DNA of 64,000 nucleotides from Sphingomonas sp. BGYR3 (GCF_025153455.1 NZ_JANZNT010000002.1:248001-312000); one strand, 5' to 3'. Numbered from the stretch's first letter, positions 29,120-40,573 are shown. A program made the numbers and translations. The notes: generated by a model not told the origin, from the sequence alone.

Positions 29120-30264
29120 AGAGAACCCGCCATTTTGCGCTGGCGGCCGGTGGAACGGGCGGGCACATGGTGCCGGCGGCGGCGCTGGCTGCTGAACTGA
29201 TCCGGCGCGGGCACAGCGTTGCCCTGATTTCCGATGCGCGCGGCGTACGCTTTCCGGGGTTGTTCGACGGGGTGGAAACCCATGTGCTGCCCGCCGGGCG
29301 GCTGACCGGCGGTCCGCTGGGCTGGCTGCGTGCGGTTAACCAGATGCGTCAGGGACGCGCCCGTGCGATCGAGATCTATACCAAGATGCGGCCGACCGCC
29401 GTGGTCGGCTTTGGCGGCTATCCCGCGCTGCCCGCACTGCTCGGCGCATTTCACAAGCGCATCCCGACCATCGTGCACGAACAGAATGCCGTGCTGGGCC
29501 GGGTGAACCGCTTTGTCGCGGGCCGGGTGGACGGCATAGCCACCAGCTATGCGACGGTCGAGCGGCTGAAGCCCGCCTATGCGCCCAAGGTGCACCTGGT
29601 CGGCAATCCGGTGCGCGAGGCGGTGCTCGATCTGCGCAGCCGGCCGTTTCCGCCGCTGGATGCCGACGGCATCTTTCGCGTGCTCGTCACCGGCGGCAGT
29701 CAGGGGGCCAGCGTGCTGAGCCAGGTGGTGCCCGATGGCCTGGCGATGCTGCCCGTGCATTTCCGCCAGCGGCTTCAGGTAACGCATCAGGCGCGGCCAG
29801 AGGATGTGGACGGTGTGCGCGCGAAATACGCCGCGCACGGCATCCCGGCCGAAATCGCCACCTATCTGCCCGATATGCCGGAGCGGCTGGCCTGGGCGCA
29901 TATCGTCATCGCCCGCGCCGGCGCATCGACCATTGCGGAACTGACCGCGGCCGGCCGTCCGGCGATCCTGGTGCCGCTGCCCACCGCCACCGACGATCAT
30001 CAGACCGCCAATGCGCGCGAGATTACGGAGGCGGGCGGCGCACGGACCATTCGCCAGTCCGCCTTTACCGCCACCGAACTGGCCAAGCAGATGCAGAAGC
30101 TGGGGCTGGAGCCGGACGCGCTGGCCAATGCCGCCGCCCGCGCCCGGTCGGTCGGTCGCCCCGATGCGGTCCGCGATCTGGCCGATCTGGTCGAAAGCGT
30201 CGACGCACCGCCCGCGCCGATCGGCAAGGTCAAGGCCGCATCCAGCCGGGAGGCCTACGCATGA
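29116..30264 (+). CDS. murG: UDP-GlcNAc transferase MurG
   Basis: 382 aa GT-B glycosyltransferase making lipid II from lipid I. The first glycine loop is [24 protein letters not shown] and [10 protein letters not shown] mark the C-terminal donor-binding domain. The ATG at 29116 overlaps the ftsW stop; a GTG at 29104 is possible but lies further inside ftsW. It is membrane-associated on the cytoplasmic face. Confidence 0.96.
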   Translation: MKRTRHFALAAGGTGGHMVPAAALAAELIRRGHSVALISDARGVRFPGLFDGVETHVLPAGRLTGGPLGWLRAVNQMRQGRARAIEIYTKMRPTAVVGFGGYPALPALLGAFHKRIPTIVHEQNAVLGRVNRFVAGRVDGIATSYATVERLKPAYAPKVHLVGNPVREAVLDLRSRPFPPLDADGIFRVLVTGGSQGASVLSQVVPDGLAMLPVHFRQRLQVTHQARPEDVDGVRAKYAAHGIPAEIATYLPDMPERLAWAHIVIARAGASTIAELTAAGRPAILVPLPTATDDHQTANAREITEAGGARTIRQSAFTATELAKQMQKLGLEPDALANAAARARSVGRPDAVRDLADLVESVDAPPAPIGKVKAASSREAYA

Positions 30265-31694
30265 AGGGCGTCGGCACCGATATCGGGACGATCCATTTCG
30301 TCGGCATCGGCGGCATCGGCATGTCCGGCATTGCCGAGGTGATGGCCAATATGGGCTATTCGGTTCAGGGTTCGGACGTGGCCGAGGGCTATGTGATCCA
30401 GGGCCTGCGCGACCGGGGCATCCGCGTGTTCATCGGCCATGATGCCGACAATCTGGGCGAGGCGGCGGTGGTCGTCACCTCGACCGCGATCAAGCGCGGC
30501 AATCCCGAGGTTGATGCCGCCTATGCCCGCCGCATCCCGGTGGTCCGCCGGGCGGAGATGCTGGCCGAACTGATGCGGCTGAAATCCACGGTCGCCGTTG
30601 CCGGCACGCATGGCAAGACGACGACGACCAGCATGATCGCCGCGCTGCTGGACGCGGGTGGCATCGACCCCACGGTCATCAATGGCGGCATCATCAACAG
30701 CTATGGCAGCAATGCCCGGCTGGGCGCGTCCGACTGGATGGTGGTGGAGGCGGACGAAAGCGACGGCAGCTTCCTGCGCCTCGATGGCACCATCGCGGTC
30801 GTCACCAACATCGATCCGGAACATCTGGATCATTACGGGTCGTTCGACCGGGTGAAGGAATGTTTCGTCGAATTCGTCGAAAACGTCCCCTTTTACGGCG
30901 CGGCTTTGCTCTGCCTCGATCATCCGGAGGTTCAGGCGATCATTCCCAAGGTGCGCGACCGGCGCATCGTCACCTATGGCTTTGCCGCACAGGCGGATGT
31001 GCGCGGCACCAACGTCACCCCCTATCCGGGCGGCAACCGGTTCGATGCCGTTGTTCGTCAGCGCGACGGCGAGCAACGGGTGATCGAGGGCGTGGACCTG
31101 CCCATGGCGGGCCGCCACAATGTTCAGAACGCGCTGGCGGCGATCGGCGTTGCGCTGGAACTGGGCGTGGATGATGCCACGATCCAGCGCGGCTTTGCCC
31201 GGTTCAGCGGGGTCAAGCGGCGCTTCACCCGCGTCGGTGAAATCGCCCTTGGCGACGGCCGCTCGCCCGCGACGGTGATCGACGATTACGGCCATCATCC
31301 GGTGGAAATCCGCGCCGTCCTGTCCGCCGCGCGCGAAAGCGTGGAGGGGCGGGTGATCGCGGTGTGCCAGCCGCACCGTTATTCGCGGCTGGGCGGCCTG
31401 ATGGAAGAATTCGCCACTGCGTTCAACGATGCCGATGCGGTCATCGTCACCCCGGTCTATGCCGCCGGTGAGGCGCCGGTCGAGGGCGTTTCCGCCGATG
31501 CGCTGGCCCAGGCGATCCTGAACCGAGGCCACCGGTCCGCCCGCACGGTGGACAGCGCCGATGCGCTGGCCGGGATGCTGGCGTCAGAGGTCGGGCCGGG
31601 CGACCTGATCGTCTGCCTTGGCGCGGGCGACATCACCAAATGGGCCGCCGGCCTTGCCCCCGCCATCGAACGGCAGCGCGAGGCGGTGGCATGA
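30261..31694 (+). CDS. murC: UDP-N-acetylmuramate--L-alanine ligase
   Basis: 477 aa. The N-terminal domain has [15 protein letters not shown]. The ATP loop is [13 protein letters not shown], and [10 protein letters not shown] and [12 protein letters not shown] are diagnostic. It adds the first stem-peptide residue. Both ends overlap neighbours by 4 nt. Confidence 0.97.
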   Translation: MKGVGTDIGTIHFVGIGGIGMSGIAEVMANMGYSVQGSDVAEGYVIQGLRDRGIRVFIGHDADNLGEAAVVVTSTAIKRGNPEVDAAYARRIPVVRRAEMLAELMRLKSTVAVAGTHGKTTTTSMIAALLDAGGIDPTVINGGIINSYGSNARLGASDWMVVEADESDGSFLRLDGTIAVVTNIDPEHLDHYGSFDRVKECFVEFVENVPFYGAALLCLDHPEVQAIIPKVRDRRIVTYGFAAQADVRGTNVTPYPGGNRFDAVVRQRDGEQRVIEGVDLPMAGRHNVQNALAAIGVALELGVDDATIQRGFARFSGVKRRFTRVGEIALGDGRSPATVIDDYGHHPVEIRAVLSAARESVEGRVIAVCQPHRYSRLGGLMEEFATAFNDADAVIVTPVYAAGEAPVEGVSADALAQAILNRGHRSARTVDSADALAGMLASEVGPGDLIVCLGAGDITKWAAGLAPAIERQREAVA

Positions 31695-31885
31695 GCGACT
31701 GGTTCTCCACCGCGATCGAAATGCAGCGCGAAATCATCCGCGCGCAACAGGCACAGCTTCATGCCGCGCAAAAGCTGCTCGATCAGGGCAGGGTGATTGC
31801 CGACATGCAGGCCGCCGGGCAACAGGCGGCCGAGGCGAACGTCAAGGCTTGGAAAGCCTGGGCCAGGCTGTGGGGGTGGAAATGA
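31691..31885 (+). CDS. 64-aa helical protein inside the mur cluster
   Basis: Short ORF placed exactly between murC and murB, joined to both by ATGA overlaps. The predicted protein is mostly one amphipathic helix (Gln/Ala/Glu-rich, residues about 5-50), ending in a Trp-rich segment [13 protein letters not shown]. It has no signal peptide, Cys or known domain. The perfect coupling to essential genes suggests it is translated and useful. It may bind a Mur enzyme or the membrane; this is inference. Confidence 0.75.
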   Translation: MSDWFSTAIEMQREIIRAQQAQLHAAQKLLDQGRVIADMQAAGQQAAEANVKAWKAWARLWGWK

Positions 31886-32829
31886 CCCTGACCGCCGCTG
31901 CCCCGACATCGCTGCCCCCCGTGCGCGGCAAGCTGACCGCCAATGCGCCCCTTGCGCCACTGGTGTGGTTCAAGGCGGGCGGGCTGGCCGAATGGCTGTT
32001 CGAACCGGCGGATGCCGACGATCTGTCGGCGTTCTTGCGCGATCTGGACCCTGCAACGCCGGTCATGGCGCTTGGCCTTGGTTCCAACCTGATCGTCCGC
32101 GACGGCGGCGTGCCCGGCGTGGTCGTGCGGCTGGGCAAGGCGTTTGCGCGGGTCGAGCGGCTGGACGACACCCTGCTTCGCTGCGGCGCGGGGGCATCGG
32201 GCATCCTCGTATCCTCCACCGCCCGCGATGCCGGCATTGCGGGGCTTGAGTTCCTGCGCTCCATCCCCGGCACAGTCGGCGGGTTCGTGCGGATGAACGG
32301 CGGCGCCTATGGCCGCGAGGTCAAGGACGTGCTGGTCGAGGCCGATGTTGTGCTGCGTTCGGGCGAGCGGGTCACGCTGCCGCTCGATGCGCTGGGCTTC
32401 ACCTATCGCCACAGCGCGTTGCCGGACGGCGCGGTCGTGGTCGGCGCGCTGTTCCGGGGCGAGCCGGGCGATCCCGCCGCGATCCAGGCAGAGATGGACC
32501 GGATCGGCGCGGCGCGAGAGGCCAGCCAGCCGCTGCGCAGCAAGACGGGCGGCTCCACCTTCAAGAACCCCGATGGCGAAAAGGCATGGGCGCTGGTCGA
32601 TGCGGCCGGCTGTCGCGGCCTGACGCTGGGCGGGGCGCAGGTGAGCGAAAAGCACACCAATTTCCTGATCAACACCGGCGATGCGACCAGCGCCGAGATC
32701 GAGGCGCTGGGCGAGGAAGTCCGCGCGCGGGTCAAGGCGCATTCGGGGATCGACCTGCACTGGGAAATCCAGCGGGTCGGCGTGTTCGCCGACGATGGCG
32801 GCAATGAGCGTGCGGGAGCAGCCAAGTGA
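31882..32829 (+). CDS. murB: UDP-N-acetylenolpyruvoylglucosamine reductase
   Basis: 315 aa flavoprotein that completes UDP-MurNAc. FAD-binding segments are LGLGSNLIVRDGGVPG and IPGTVGGFVRMNGGAYG. The catalytic Ser lies in GGSTFKNPDG, and VSEKHTNFLIN is near the end. It lacks the extra domain of type I enzymes and looks like type II. The ATG overlaps the small upstream ORF. Its stop overlaps ddl (GTGA). Confidence 0.96.
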   Translation: MTLTAAAPTSLPPVRGKLTANAPLAPLVWFKAGGLAEWLFEPADADDLSAFLRDLDPATPVMALGLGSNLIVRDGGVPGVVVRLGKAFARVERLDDTLLRCGAGASGILVSSTARDAGIAGLEFLRSIPGTVGGFVRMNGGAYGREVKDVLVEADVVLRSGERVTLPLDALGFTYRHSALPDGAVVVGALFRGEPGDPAAIQAEMDRIGAAREASQPLRSKTGGSTFKNPDGEKAWALVDAAGCRGLTLGGAQVSEKHTNFLINTGDATSAEIEALGEEVRARVKAHSGIDLHWEIQRVGVFADDGGNERAGAAK

Positions 32830-33782
32830 GCGTATCGGTAACCCCCCTCCATATCGCCGTCCTGATGGGCGGCTGGTCCGCCGAGCGTGAGGTGTCGCTG
32901 ATGTCCGGTGCCGGCGTTGCCGATGCGCTGGAACAGCTTGGCCACCGGGTCACGCGGATCGATATGGACCGCAACGTCGCGCTGCGGCTGGCCGAGGCAA
33001 AGCCGGACCTAGTGTTCAACGCGCTGCACGGTACCCCCGGTGAGGACGGATCGGTTCAGGGGATGATGGACCTGATGGGTCTGCGCTACACCCATTCGGG
33101 CCTTGCCACCTCCGTCATCGCCATCGACAAGGTGCTGACCAAGAACAGCCTGGTTCCCCATGGCATCCCCATGCCGGGTGGCCGCATCGTGGCGACAGAA
33201 GAACTGTTCACGGGCGATCCCCTGCCGCGGCCCTATGTGCTGAAACCCGTCAACGAGGGATCGTCGGTCGGTGTCGCCATCGTCACGGATGAGGGGAATT
33301 ACGGCAATCCGATCAGCCGCGATGCCGCCGGGCCCTGGCACGACTTTGACGAATTGCTGGCCGAACCGTTCATTCGCGGGCGGGAACTGACGACGGCGGT
33401 GCTGGGCGACCATGCACTGGGCGTCACCGAATTGCGGCCCAAAAGCGGGTTTTACGATTACGACGCCAAATATACCGACGGCATGACCGAACACGTGTTT
33501 CCGGCCGACATCCCCGACGATGTGGCCGATGCGTGCAAGGCGATTGCGCTGCGTGCCCACCGCCTGCTGGGGTGCAAGGGCGCATCGCGGTCGGATTTCC
33601 GCTGGGACGATCACCGGGGGGTCGCCGGGCTTTTCCTGCTGGAGGTGAATACCCAGCCCGGCATGACGCCGCTCAGCCTGGTGCCCGAACAGGCCAGCCA
33701 TCTGGGCATTTCCTATCCCGAACTGGTGCAGCGCATCGTCGATGAGGCGATGGCCGATGCCCCCATGGCAGCGTCCCGGTAA
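32826..33782 (+). CDS. ddl: D-alanine--D-alanine ligase
   Basis: 318 aa ATP-grasp enzyme supplying D-Ala-D-Ala to MurF. Family motifs are VLMGGWSAEREVSLMSG, HGTPGEDGSVQG, KPVNEGSSVGV, and LEVNTQPGMTPLSLVPEQA. GTG start overlaps the murB stop. The stop TAA shares a base with the ftsQ ATG. Confidence 0.96.
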   Translation: MSVSVTPLHIAVLMGGWSAEREVSLMSGAGVADALEQLGHRVTRIDMDRNVALRLAEAKPDLVFNALHGTPGEDGSVQGMMDLMGLRYTHSGLATSVIAIDKVLTKNSLVPHGIPMPGGRIVATEELFTGDPLPRPYVLKPVNEGSSVGVAIVTDEGNYGNPISRDAAGPWHDFDELLAEPFIRGRELTTAVLGDHALGVTELRPKSGFYDYDAKYTDGMTEHVFPADIPDDVADACKAIALRAHRLLGCKGASRSDFRWDDHRGVAGLFLLEVNTQPGMTPLSLVPEQASHLGISYPELVQRIVDEAMADAPMAASR

Positions 33783-34681
33783 TGGCGCGCCAGTCCACCC
33801 GCCGCGTTGCCAATCGCCCGCCGGTCAAGCCGAAGCGCAAGCCGCAGACGGCGCGGACCCCGCGTGCGGGCATCCTGGATCATGCCGTCGCGGCCCTGCC
33901 CGGCGGTCAGGATACGGTGCGGCGCGTGGCGGCATGGACCATCACCGGCGTGGTGCTGGCCGGCATGCTGATGCTCGCCTCTGCCACCGGCGTCATCGCC
34001 GGGGTGACCAGCGCGATGGGCGATGGCATGGCCGCGATGGGCCTGCGCGTGAAATCGTTCGAACTGATCGGCGCGCGGCGGATCGATCAGGCCGCCGTCT
34101 ATGCCGTGCTGGCGACGCAGGAATCCAAGCCGTTGCCAATGGTCGATCTGGCGCATCTGCGCGAATTGCTGCTTCAGGAAGGGTGGATCGCCGATGCCCA
34201 GGTGTCGCGCCGCTATCCCGATGCGCTGGTCGTGCGGATAACGGAGCGAAAGCCGGCCGCGATCTGGCAGAGCAACGGCCAGTTGATGTTGATCGATGCC
34301 GCCGGCACGCCGTTGCAGCCGCTGGATCCCAACGAATTGCCCGACCTGCCGATGGTGGTCGGAGAAAGCGCGAACGATCATTACGACGATTATCAGCGGC
34401 TGATCGCGGCGGCACCCGCGCTAAAGCCGATGGTGCGCGCGGCCAACTGGGTCGGCGACCGGCGCTGGACGCTGACCTTCGTGTCGGGCGAACGGCTGAT
34501 GCTGCCTGAAGGCACGCGGGAAAGCGCGGCGGCGCTGGTCAAGTTTGCCGAATGGGACGGCACGACCGGCCTGCTGGGCCGGGGGCACCGGCATTTCGAT
34601 ATGCGCGACGTGACCCGGCTGGTCATCCAGCGCGGATCAGGGGACGTGTCGACCCGGCTGGTCGACGAAGCGGCGGATTAG
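33782..34681 (+). CDS. ftsQ: cell division protein FtsQ
   Basis: 299 aa. A basic cytoplasmic N-terminus is followed by one membrane helix (about 45-67), a POTRA domain (SFELIGARRIDQAAVYAVL onward) and the beta domain ending near RGSGDVSTRLVD. It is the divisome scaffold linking early and late proteins. It is the last gene of the fully overlapping run; 28 nt separate it from ftsA. Confidence 0.93.
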   Translation: MARQSTRRVANRPPVKPKRKPQTARTPRAGILDHAVAALPGGQDTVRRVAAWTITGVVLAGMLMLASATGVIAGVTSAMGDGMAAMGLRVKSFELIGARRIDQAAVYAVLATQESKPLPMVDLAHLRELLLQEGWIADAQVSRRYPDALVVRITERKPAAIWQSNGQLMLIDAAGTPLQPLDPNELPDLPMVVGESANDHYDDYQRLIAAAPALKPMVRAANWVGDRRWTLTFVSGERLMLPEGTRESAAALVKFAEWDGTTGLLGRGHRHFDMRDVTRLVIQRGSGDVSTRLVDEAAD

Positions 34682-34709
34682 GGCGTAACAGGGGGCTTTG
34701 GGGACGATC

Positions 34710-35969
34710 ATGGCAAAGACGGCACCGGAAGGGTTGATCACCGCGCTCGACATCGGTTCGTCCAAGGTGACGGCGATGATCGCGCAGCCACTGGATGGCG
34801 GCGAACTGCTGGTGCTGGGCACCGGACAGCGGGAAAGCAAGGGCGTGAAGCGCGGCTATGTCGCCGACATGCGCGCCGCCGAAACCGCCGTGCGACAGGC
34901 GGTGGAACAGGCCGAACAGATTGCGGGCGTCAGCATCGAGGATGTGTGGGTCAGCTTTTCCGCCGGCGACATGGACAGCAACATCTTCCGGCGCGAGGCG
35001 CTGCTCGACGGGCGGCGGGTCGAGCAGGGGGATATCGAATCTCTGCTGCGCACCGCGCGCAACGGCATCGATCCGGGGCAGCGGATGATCCTGCACGCGC
35101 ATCCGATGCGCTACACGGTCGACGGGCTCAGCGGCGTCAATGATCCGCGCGGGCTGCATGCCGACCGGCTGGGCGTTGAAATCCATCTGGTGTCGACCGA
35201 AGGATCGCCGGTGCGCAACCTGCACCTGTGCGTCGGATCGGCGCACCTCAATGTCCGCTCGATCGTTGCCGCGCCGGTCGCCACCGGCCTTGCCTGCCTG
35301 ACACCGGAGGAGCGCGAGCTGGGCGTGGCGCTGGTCGAAATCGGGGCGGGGCTGACCAATGTGTCGGTCTATTCGGGCGGCGTCGTCACCGGCATCGCCA
35401 CCATTCCGATGGGCGGCGGGGACATCACCGACGATGTCGCCTCCACCTTTGGCACGGCCCGCGTCCATGCCGAGCGGCTGAAATGCGTGAAGGGGTCGGC
35501 CAATGTCACCCCCCGCGACAATCACGAGATGCTGGAGGTGCCGCCGCTGGCCGATGACGATCCCGCCGATGTGACCCGGATCAGCCGGGCACAGCTGATC
35601 GCGGTGATCCGCACCCGGCTTGACCGCCTGATCGCAGAGATCAAGCGCGAGCTGGCGCGGCTGGAATTCAGCGACGGCATGGGGCGTCAGGTCGTGCTGA
35701 CCGGCGGCGGGGCCGAGCTGAAGGGGATTGCCGATTACGCGCAACAGGCGCTGGGCTGCCCGGTCCGGGTCGGCCGCCCGCGCGGATTGACCGCATTGCC
35801 CGATGCCCATGCAACGCCGGCCTTTGCGACGCTGGCCGGGCTTGCCATGTTCGCGGCCAGCGATCCCGTCGATCTGCGCGCGATCGAGGCGAGCGGCCAG
35901 ATCGTCGTCCGGCCGGGTTTGAGCGACCTGTTCCGCAAAATGATCTGGGCTTTTCGGACGAATTATTAA
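34710..35969 (+). CDS. ftsA: cell division protein FtsA
   Basis: 419 aa actin-fold protein that tethers FtsZ to the membrane. ALDIGSSKV is the first phosphate loop, and VVLTGGGAELKGI the second. The C-terminal amphipathic helix (LFRKMIWAFRTNY) is the membrane-targeting sequence. The ATG at 34710 follows GGGGA; a TTG at 34698 is in frame but unsupported. Confidence 0.96.
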   Translation: MAKTAPEGLITALDIGSSKVTAMIAQPLDGGELLVLGTGQRESKGVKRGYVADMRAAETAVRQAVEQAEQIAGVSIEDVWVSFSAGDMDSNIFRREALLDGRRVEQGDIESLLRTARNGIDPGQRMILHAHPMRYTVDGLSGVNDPRGLHADRLGVEIHLVSTEGSPVRNLHLCVGSAHLNVRSIVAAPVATGLACLTPEERELGVALVEIGAGLTNVSVYSGGVVTGIATIPMGGGDITDDVASTFGTARVHAERLKCVKGSANVTPRDNHEMLEVPPLADDDPADVTRISRAQLIAVIRTRLDRLIAEIKRELARLEFSDGMGRQVVLTGGGAELKGIADYAQQALGCPVRVGRPRGLTALPDAHATPAFATLAGLAMFAASDPVDLRAIEASGQIVVRPGLSDLFRKMIWAFRTNY

Positions 35970-36080
35970 AGAAATGCTACTGAACAGACTGTCGGGGGCT
36001 AGGATCGGCGGTCCAGTTGGTGCAAACCTAGGGGCAAGCAAAGGGGGCCGGCACAGGCCGGGTCCGTGGAGACGAGGACA

Positions 36081-37544
36081 ATGAGCATCGAATTCCTGCC
36101 GCCGGATGGCGACGAACTGACCCCCCGCATTTCGGTGATCGGGGTGGGTGGCGCTGGTGGCAATGCCATCGCCAACATGATCCTGGCCGATGTGCAGGGC
36201 GTGGAGTTCCTGGTCGCGAACACCGATGCTCAGGCGCTGAAGCAGTCGAGCGCGGCGCAGCGCATCCAGCTGGGCGCAAAGATCACTCAGGGTCTGGGTG
36301 CCGGTTCGCGCCCCGAAATCGGCCGCGCCGCCGCCGAAGAGACGATCGACACGGTGCGCAAGGCGCTTGAGGGCAGCCATATGTGCTTCATCGCCGCCGG
36401 CATGGGCGGCGGCACCGGCACGGGCGCTGCCCCCGTCGTGGCAAAGGCTGCGCGGGACATGGGCATCCTGACCGTCGGCGTCGTGACCAAGCCCTTCGCC
36501 TTTGAAGGCAAGAAGCGCGCCCGCTCCGCCGAGGCGGGGATCGAGGAGCTGCAAAAGGTCGTCGACACGCTGATCGTGATCCCGAACCAGAACCTGTTCC
36601 TAATCGCGGATGCCAACACGACCTTCAAACAGGCGTTCGAACTGGCTGACGAGGTGCTGCAGCAGGGCGTCCGGGGCATTACCGACCTGATGGTCATGCC
36701 CGGCCTGATCAACCTCGACTTCGCCGACGTCCGCTCTGTCATGCAGGAAGCGGGCAAGGCGATGATGGGCACGGGCGAGGCCGCGGGCGATGGCCGCGCG
36801 ATCGAGGCGGCGCGGATGGCGATTGCCAACCCGCTGCTGGACGGCGTGTCGCTGAACGGTGCCAAGGGCGTGATCGTGTCGATCAGCGGCGGCGACGACA
36901 TGCGCCTGCTCGAAGTGGACGAGGCCGCGCACCACATCCGCGAACTGGTCGACGAAGACGCGAACATCATCTGGGGTTCGTCGTTCAACCCCGAGCTGGA
37001 AGGCAAGATCCGCGTGTCCGTGGTCGCCACCGGGATCGAGGACGGCAATGCCGTGGCCGCCCCCGCGCCCGCCGCCGCGGACGTGTCGCGCAGCTTCAGC
37101 TTTTCCGCGCCGCGCCGCACCCCGACGCTGGGCGAAAGCCTGAGCGAGGAAGCCCCGGCCGAACCGGCTGCGGATGCGGAATCGCTCGCCACGCTGGCCG
37201 ACGATGGGCGCGAGGAAGCGCCGATCACGCTGGAACCGCCCGCGCCGCGCGTGTTTGCCGATGATGGTCTGGGCAATGCCCCGACCTCGTCCGGCGGCGA
37301 CGAACTGGTGCTGGACGAAGCAGCGCAGGTCGCCAATCCCGAACCGCTGCCGATGTCCGGCCGCCGCCGCTGGCTGACCCCCGGCGCGGAAGAGACCCCG
37401 GAACCGGAAGCGCCGCGTTCGGGCGGCACGCTGTTCGAACGGATGGCCAATGCCGGCCGCTCGCTGACCCGCAACGAGGATGAGGAGCCGAAGGACAGCG
37501 GCCTCGACATCCCGCGTTTCCTGCATCGTCAGAACAACCAGTAA
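36081..37544 (+). CDS. ftsZ: cell division GTPase FtsZ
   Basis: 487 aa tubulin-like GTPase. The GTP signature GGGTGTG is at residues 109-115. [11 protein letters not shown] is the T7 loop. A long acidic, Pro/Ala-rich linker (about 320-470) is typical of Alphaproteobacteria. The C-terminal peptide [10 protein letters not shown] binds FtsA. It has its own 111-nt leader, so an extra promoter before it is likely. Confidence 0.97.
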   Translation: MSIEFLPPDGDELTPRISVIGVGGAGGNAIANMILADVQGVEFLVANTDAQALKQSSAAQRIQLGAKITQGLGAGSRPEIGRAAAEETIDTVRKALEGSHMCFIAAGMGGGTGTGAAPVVAKAARDMGILTVGVVTKPFAFEGKKRARSAEAGIEELQKVVDTLIVIPNQNLFLIADANTTFKQAFELADEVLQQGVRGITDLMVMPGLINLDFADVRSVMQEAGKAMMGTGEAAGDGRAIEAARMAIANPLLDGVSLNGAKGVIVSISGGDDMRLLEVDEAAHHIRELVDEDANIIWGSSFNPELEGKIRVSVVATGIEDGNAVAAPAPAAADVSRSFSFSAPRRTPTLGESLSEEAPAEPAADAESLATLADDGREEAPITLEPPAPRVFADDGLGNAPTSSGGDELVLDEAAQVANPEPLPMSGRRRWLTPGAEETPEPEAPRSGGTLFERMANAGRSLTRNEDEEPKDSGLDIPRFLHRQNNQ

Positions 37545-37554
37545 TCAACGCATC

Positions 37555-37584
37555 GGGGGCCGGGTTACCCATCCGGCCCCCCAG
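37555..37584 (+). terminator. probable terminator of the division cluster
   Basis: GC-rich stem GGGGGCCGG / CCGGCCCCC (positions 37555-37563 and 37573-37581), extended by a G-T and a T-A pair, with a 5-nt loop. It begins 11 nt after the ftsZ stop. Only a short T-rich stretch (CATTTCG) follows. Confidence 0.6.
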
Positions 37585-37645
37585 CATTTCGATCGATCGT
37601 CAGTTCATTGCCCGATCATCCACGGCCTGCCACAGTCTGACGATC

Positions 37646-39361
37646 ATGATCCGCCATTTCCGTTCGACCTTCCTGCCACTGACCGCCTGTTCGCTTGCGC
37701 TGGCGGCGGCTGGCCCGGCATCGGCCCAGTCGGCCGGGGAGGCGGTGCAATCGACCAGCACCGGCACCGCTGTGCAGCCCACAGTCGCGCCTGCCGCCAC
37801 TCCGCTGGCCGATCGGTTGATGGAACAGGTCCGCATTCTGGCGGGCAATCCCCGCAATCTTGAGGCGCTGCTGATCGCTGGCGAAACCAGCGTCCGGTTG
37901 AGCGACCCTGTCGCCGCCATGGGTTTTTTCGCGCGCGCGGAACAGATATCGCCGCGCAACCCCCGTGCGCTCGCCGGCCGTGCCGCTGCACTGGTTTCGA
38001 TGGAACGACCGGGTGAGGCGATCTGGCTGTTCCGTGAGGCTGAGCAGCGGGGGATGGCGATCGAACCGATGGCGCTGGACCGGGGCCTGGCATTCGACCT
38101 GCTGGGCCGGCCGGACCTTGCGCAGCGCGACTATCGCCTGATCCTGAACCGCGGCGATGCGGATGAGGCGGTGCGCCGACTGGCCCTGTCGCTGGGCATC
38201 AGCGGCAATCTGGCCGAAGCGACGCGGCTGATCGACCCGCTGCTGCGGCGCAACGACCGGTCGGCGTGGCGGGCATGGGCCTGTGTTCTGGCGATGAACG
38301 GCGATCCGGCGCAGGCCAAGACGATTGCGGCGGGCAGCCTGCCGGGATTTGGTCCATCGCTTGCCCCGTTTTTCGACCGGCTGGCGCGACTGCCCGTGGC
38401 GGATCGGGCCTATGCGGTGCATTTCGGCACCCTGTCCGCCAATGCCGATCGCCGGGTCGATCTGGCGCTTGCCCCCGATCTGAGCACAGCAAGCCCGCAA
38501 GGGGGTGCAGTCCGCCTGGCCGCACTCAACCTGCCCGATCGCCCGCGCGCCGCCGATACGGCACAGGCGATTGTTCAGCCGCTGCCCGGACCGCGGCAGG
38601 CCGCAGCCGTTACCCGGCCGGTACCTCCGCCTGCCGCTACGCCCGGTTCAGTCACGCCAGCGGCCCGGTCCGCGCCGGTAACGCTGGCAACGGCAAAGCC
38701 GCTGACCCCCGGCCCGGCTGCCGATGCTGGTCAGCCATCCGTTCCGGCCGTCCGCCAACCCGCGTCCGTCATGGCCACCGCCAGCCCGGTTGCCGCAGCA
38801 GCGCCTGCGCCCGCCAAGCCGCTGGTTGACCTGGCAGCGGAGCGGGCAGCAGCGCGCGCCGAACTGGCCGAGATTGTCGCGCGTCTGGCCGGCGATGCCG
38901 ATCCGACGCCGGAGCCTGTGGTACTGCCCGAACGCGTTGCCAAGCCGATGGTCTTGGACACACCGGCGGCCAAACCAACGGCATCGGCTGCAAAGCCCGC
39001 GGCCAGGGCGACCGAAACAGCCACCGCCGAAAAGGCCAAGCCCAAGCCAAAGCCTGTTCCGGCCAAGCCGGATCCCAAGAAGCTGCACCCGTCGCGCATC
39101 TGGGTTCAGGTCGGGGTGGGGGCCAATCCGACAAAGCTGCCCTATACCTGGCGTCAGCTCAGCCGCACCGCGCCCGAGGCATTCCGGGGCAAGAAGGGCG
39201 GCTATACCGATGCCGGTCGCACGAACCGCTTGCTGGTCGGGCCGTTTGCCAGCAATGCGCAGGCGAACGCGTTTCTGACCGCGATCAGGAAAAAGGACTT
39301 GGACGGCTTTCAATGGACCAGCCCGGCGGGACAGGAGATCGAAACACTGGCGGTGGAGTGA
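37646..39361 (+). CDS. secreted TPR and SPOR-domain protein
   Basis: 571 aa. A signal peptide ends near GPASAQ. TPR-like repeats occupy about residues 55-250. A long Ala/Pro/Val-rich linker follows, then a C-terminal SPOR domain (about 490-565, [21 protein letters not shown] and [16 protein letters not shown]). SPOR domains bind denuded glycan strands at septa, so a role in division or peptidoglycan turnover is likely and fits the location next to ftsZ. The following dgt gene overlaps its stop (GTGA). Confidence 0.88.
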   Translation: MIRHFRSTFLPLTACSLALAAAGPASAQSAGEAVQSTSTGTAVQPTVAPAATPLADRLMEQVRILAGNPRNLEALLIAGETSVRLSDPVAAMGFFARAEQISPRNPRALAGRAAALVSMERPGEAIWLFREAEQRGMAIEPMALDRGLAFDLLGRPDLAQRDYRLILNRGDADEAVRRLALSLGISGNLAEATRLIDPLLRRNDRSAWRAWACVLAMNGDPAQAKTIAAGSLPGFGPSLAPFFDRLARLPVADRAYAVHFGTLSANADRRVDLALAPDLSTASPQGGAVRLAALNLPDRPRAADTAQAIVQPLPGPRQAAAVTRPVPPPAATPGSVTPAARSAPVTLATAKPLTPGPAADAGQPSVPAVRQPASVMATASPVAAAAPAPAKPLVDLAAERAAARAELAEIVARLAGDADPTPEPVVLPERVAKPMVLDTPAAKPTASAAKPAARATETATAEKAKPKPKPVPAKPDPKKLHPSRIWVQVGVGANPTKLPYTWRQLSRTAPEAFRGKKGGYTDAGRTNRLLVGPFASNAQANAFLTAIRKKDLDGFQWTSPAGQEIETLAVE

Positions 39362-40542
39362 CCGGCACGGACAGCGTCATTCGTCGCGCGCGATGGGCCG
39401 CCGATCCGCTGCGGACGCGCGGGCGGCTCCACCGGGAACCGGGCGATGCCGAACGCGGCCCGCGCGATGCGTTTCAGCGGGACCGCGACCGGATCATCCA
39501 TTCGATCAGCTTTCGCCGCCTGCGCCACAAGACGCAGGTTTTCATGGCCCCCGATGGCGATCATTTCCGCGTCCGGCTGACCCACAGTCTTGAGGTTGCG
39601 CAAATCGGCCGGACCATCGCACGCGCCCTGTCGCTGAACGAGGATCTGACCGAGGCATTGTGCCTGGCGCACGATATCGGTCATCCGCCCTTTGGCCATG
39701 CCGGGGAACGCGCGCTGAAGGACGCGCTCGCCCATGCTGGCGGGTTCGACCATAACGGGCACACGCTGCGCGCGCTGATGCTATTGGACAGCCCCTATCC
39801 GGGCTGGCGCGGGCTCAATCTGTCCTGGGATACGCTGGAGGGGCTGGCCAAGCATAACGGGCCGGTCCGCCATCCCGGATGGGCGTTGCGTCAGGCGGAT
39901 GCTGATTTTCCGCTGATGCTGAATGAATGGCCCTCGCTGGAGGCACAGGTCGCGGCGGTGGCGGACGACATCGCCTATGACAATCACGACATTGATGATG
40001 GCATCCGGGCGGGGCTGTTGACGCTGGATCAACTGCTCGCCGTACCGATGGTGGCACAGCTATGGGATGCGGTGCGCGCCCGGTTCCCCGATAGCCCGGC
40101 CGACCGGCTGGTCAGCGAGCTGACCCGCAGTCAGATCGGCCTGATGGTCAATGATTTCATCGCCGAAACGCAGCGGCGGATTGCGGCATCGGGCGTGGAA
40201 AGCGTCGACGACGTGCGCGCCGCCGGTCAGTGCCTTGCGGGCTTTTCCCCCGAAATGCAGGTCGCGGAACGCGACCTGAAACGGTTCATGTACGCCAATC
40301 TCTATCACCATCCGCGCCAGCTTGCGGCGGCGGATGCGGCGCTGGTCGTGGTGCGCGGCCTGTTCGATGCCTATGCGAGAGACCCGATGCTGCTGCCGGA
40401 GGGTTGGCGCAGCGGGATGCCCGCCGAGGATCCCGGGCGCAGCCGCCACATCGCCGACTTCATCAGCGGCATGACCGACCGCTACGCGATCCGCTGCTAC
40501 CGCGAGGCGGTCGGCCCGATCGACCTGCCCGAAGGGTTCTGA
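39358..40542 (+). CDS. dgt: dGTPase-like deoxynucleoside triphosphate triphosphohydrolase
   Basis: 394 aa HD-domain phosphohydrolase. Metal ligands are visible at H76 (RLTHSLEV), the HD pair in [15 protein letters not shown] (about 105-106) and a later Asp in [11 protein letters not shown]. It cleaves dNTPs to nucleoside and triphosphate, and so tunes dNTP pools. The GTG at 39358 overlaps the SPOR gene stop; an ATG at 39313 lies deeper within that gene and is less likely. Confidence 0.9.
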   Translation: MTGTDSVIRRARWAADPLRTRGRLHREPGDAERGPRDAFQRDRDRIIHSISFRRLRHKTQVFMAPDGDHFRVRLTHSLEVAQIGRTIARALSLNEDLTEALCLAHDIGHPPFGHAGERALKDALAHAGGFDHNGHTLRALMLLDSPYPGWRGLNLSWDTLEGLAKHNGPVRHPGWALRQADADFPLMLNEWPSLEAQVAAVADDIAYDNHDIDDGIRAGLLTLDQLLAVPMVAQLWDAVRARFPDSPADRLVSELTRSQIGLMVNDFIAETQRRIAASGVESVDDVRAAGQCLAGFSPEMQVAERDLKRFMYANLYHHPRQLAAADAALVVVRGLFDAYARDPMLLPEGWRSGMPAEDPGRSRHIADFISGMTDRYAIRCYREAVGPIDLPEGF

Positions 40543-40573
40543 CCCCAGCCCCTTCGGGCCACCCCCGCGACAC

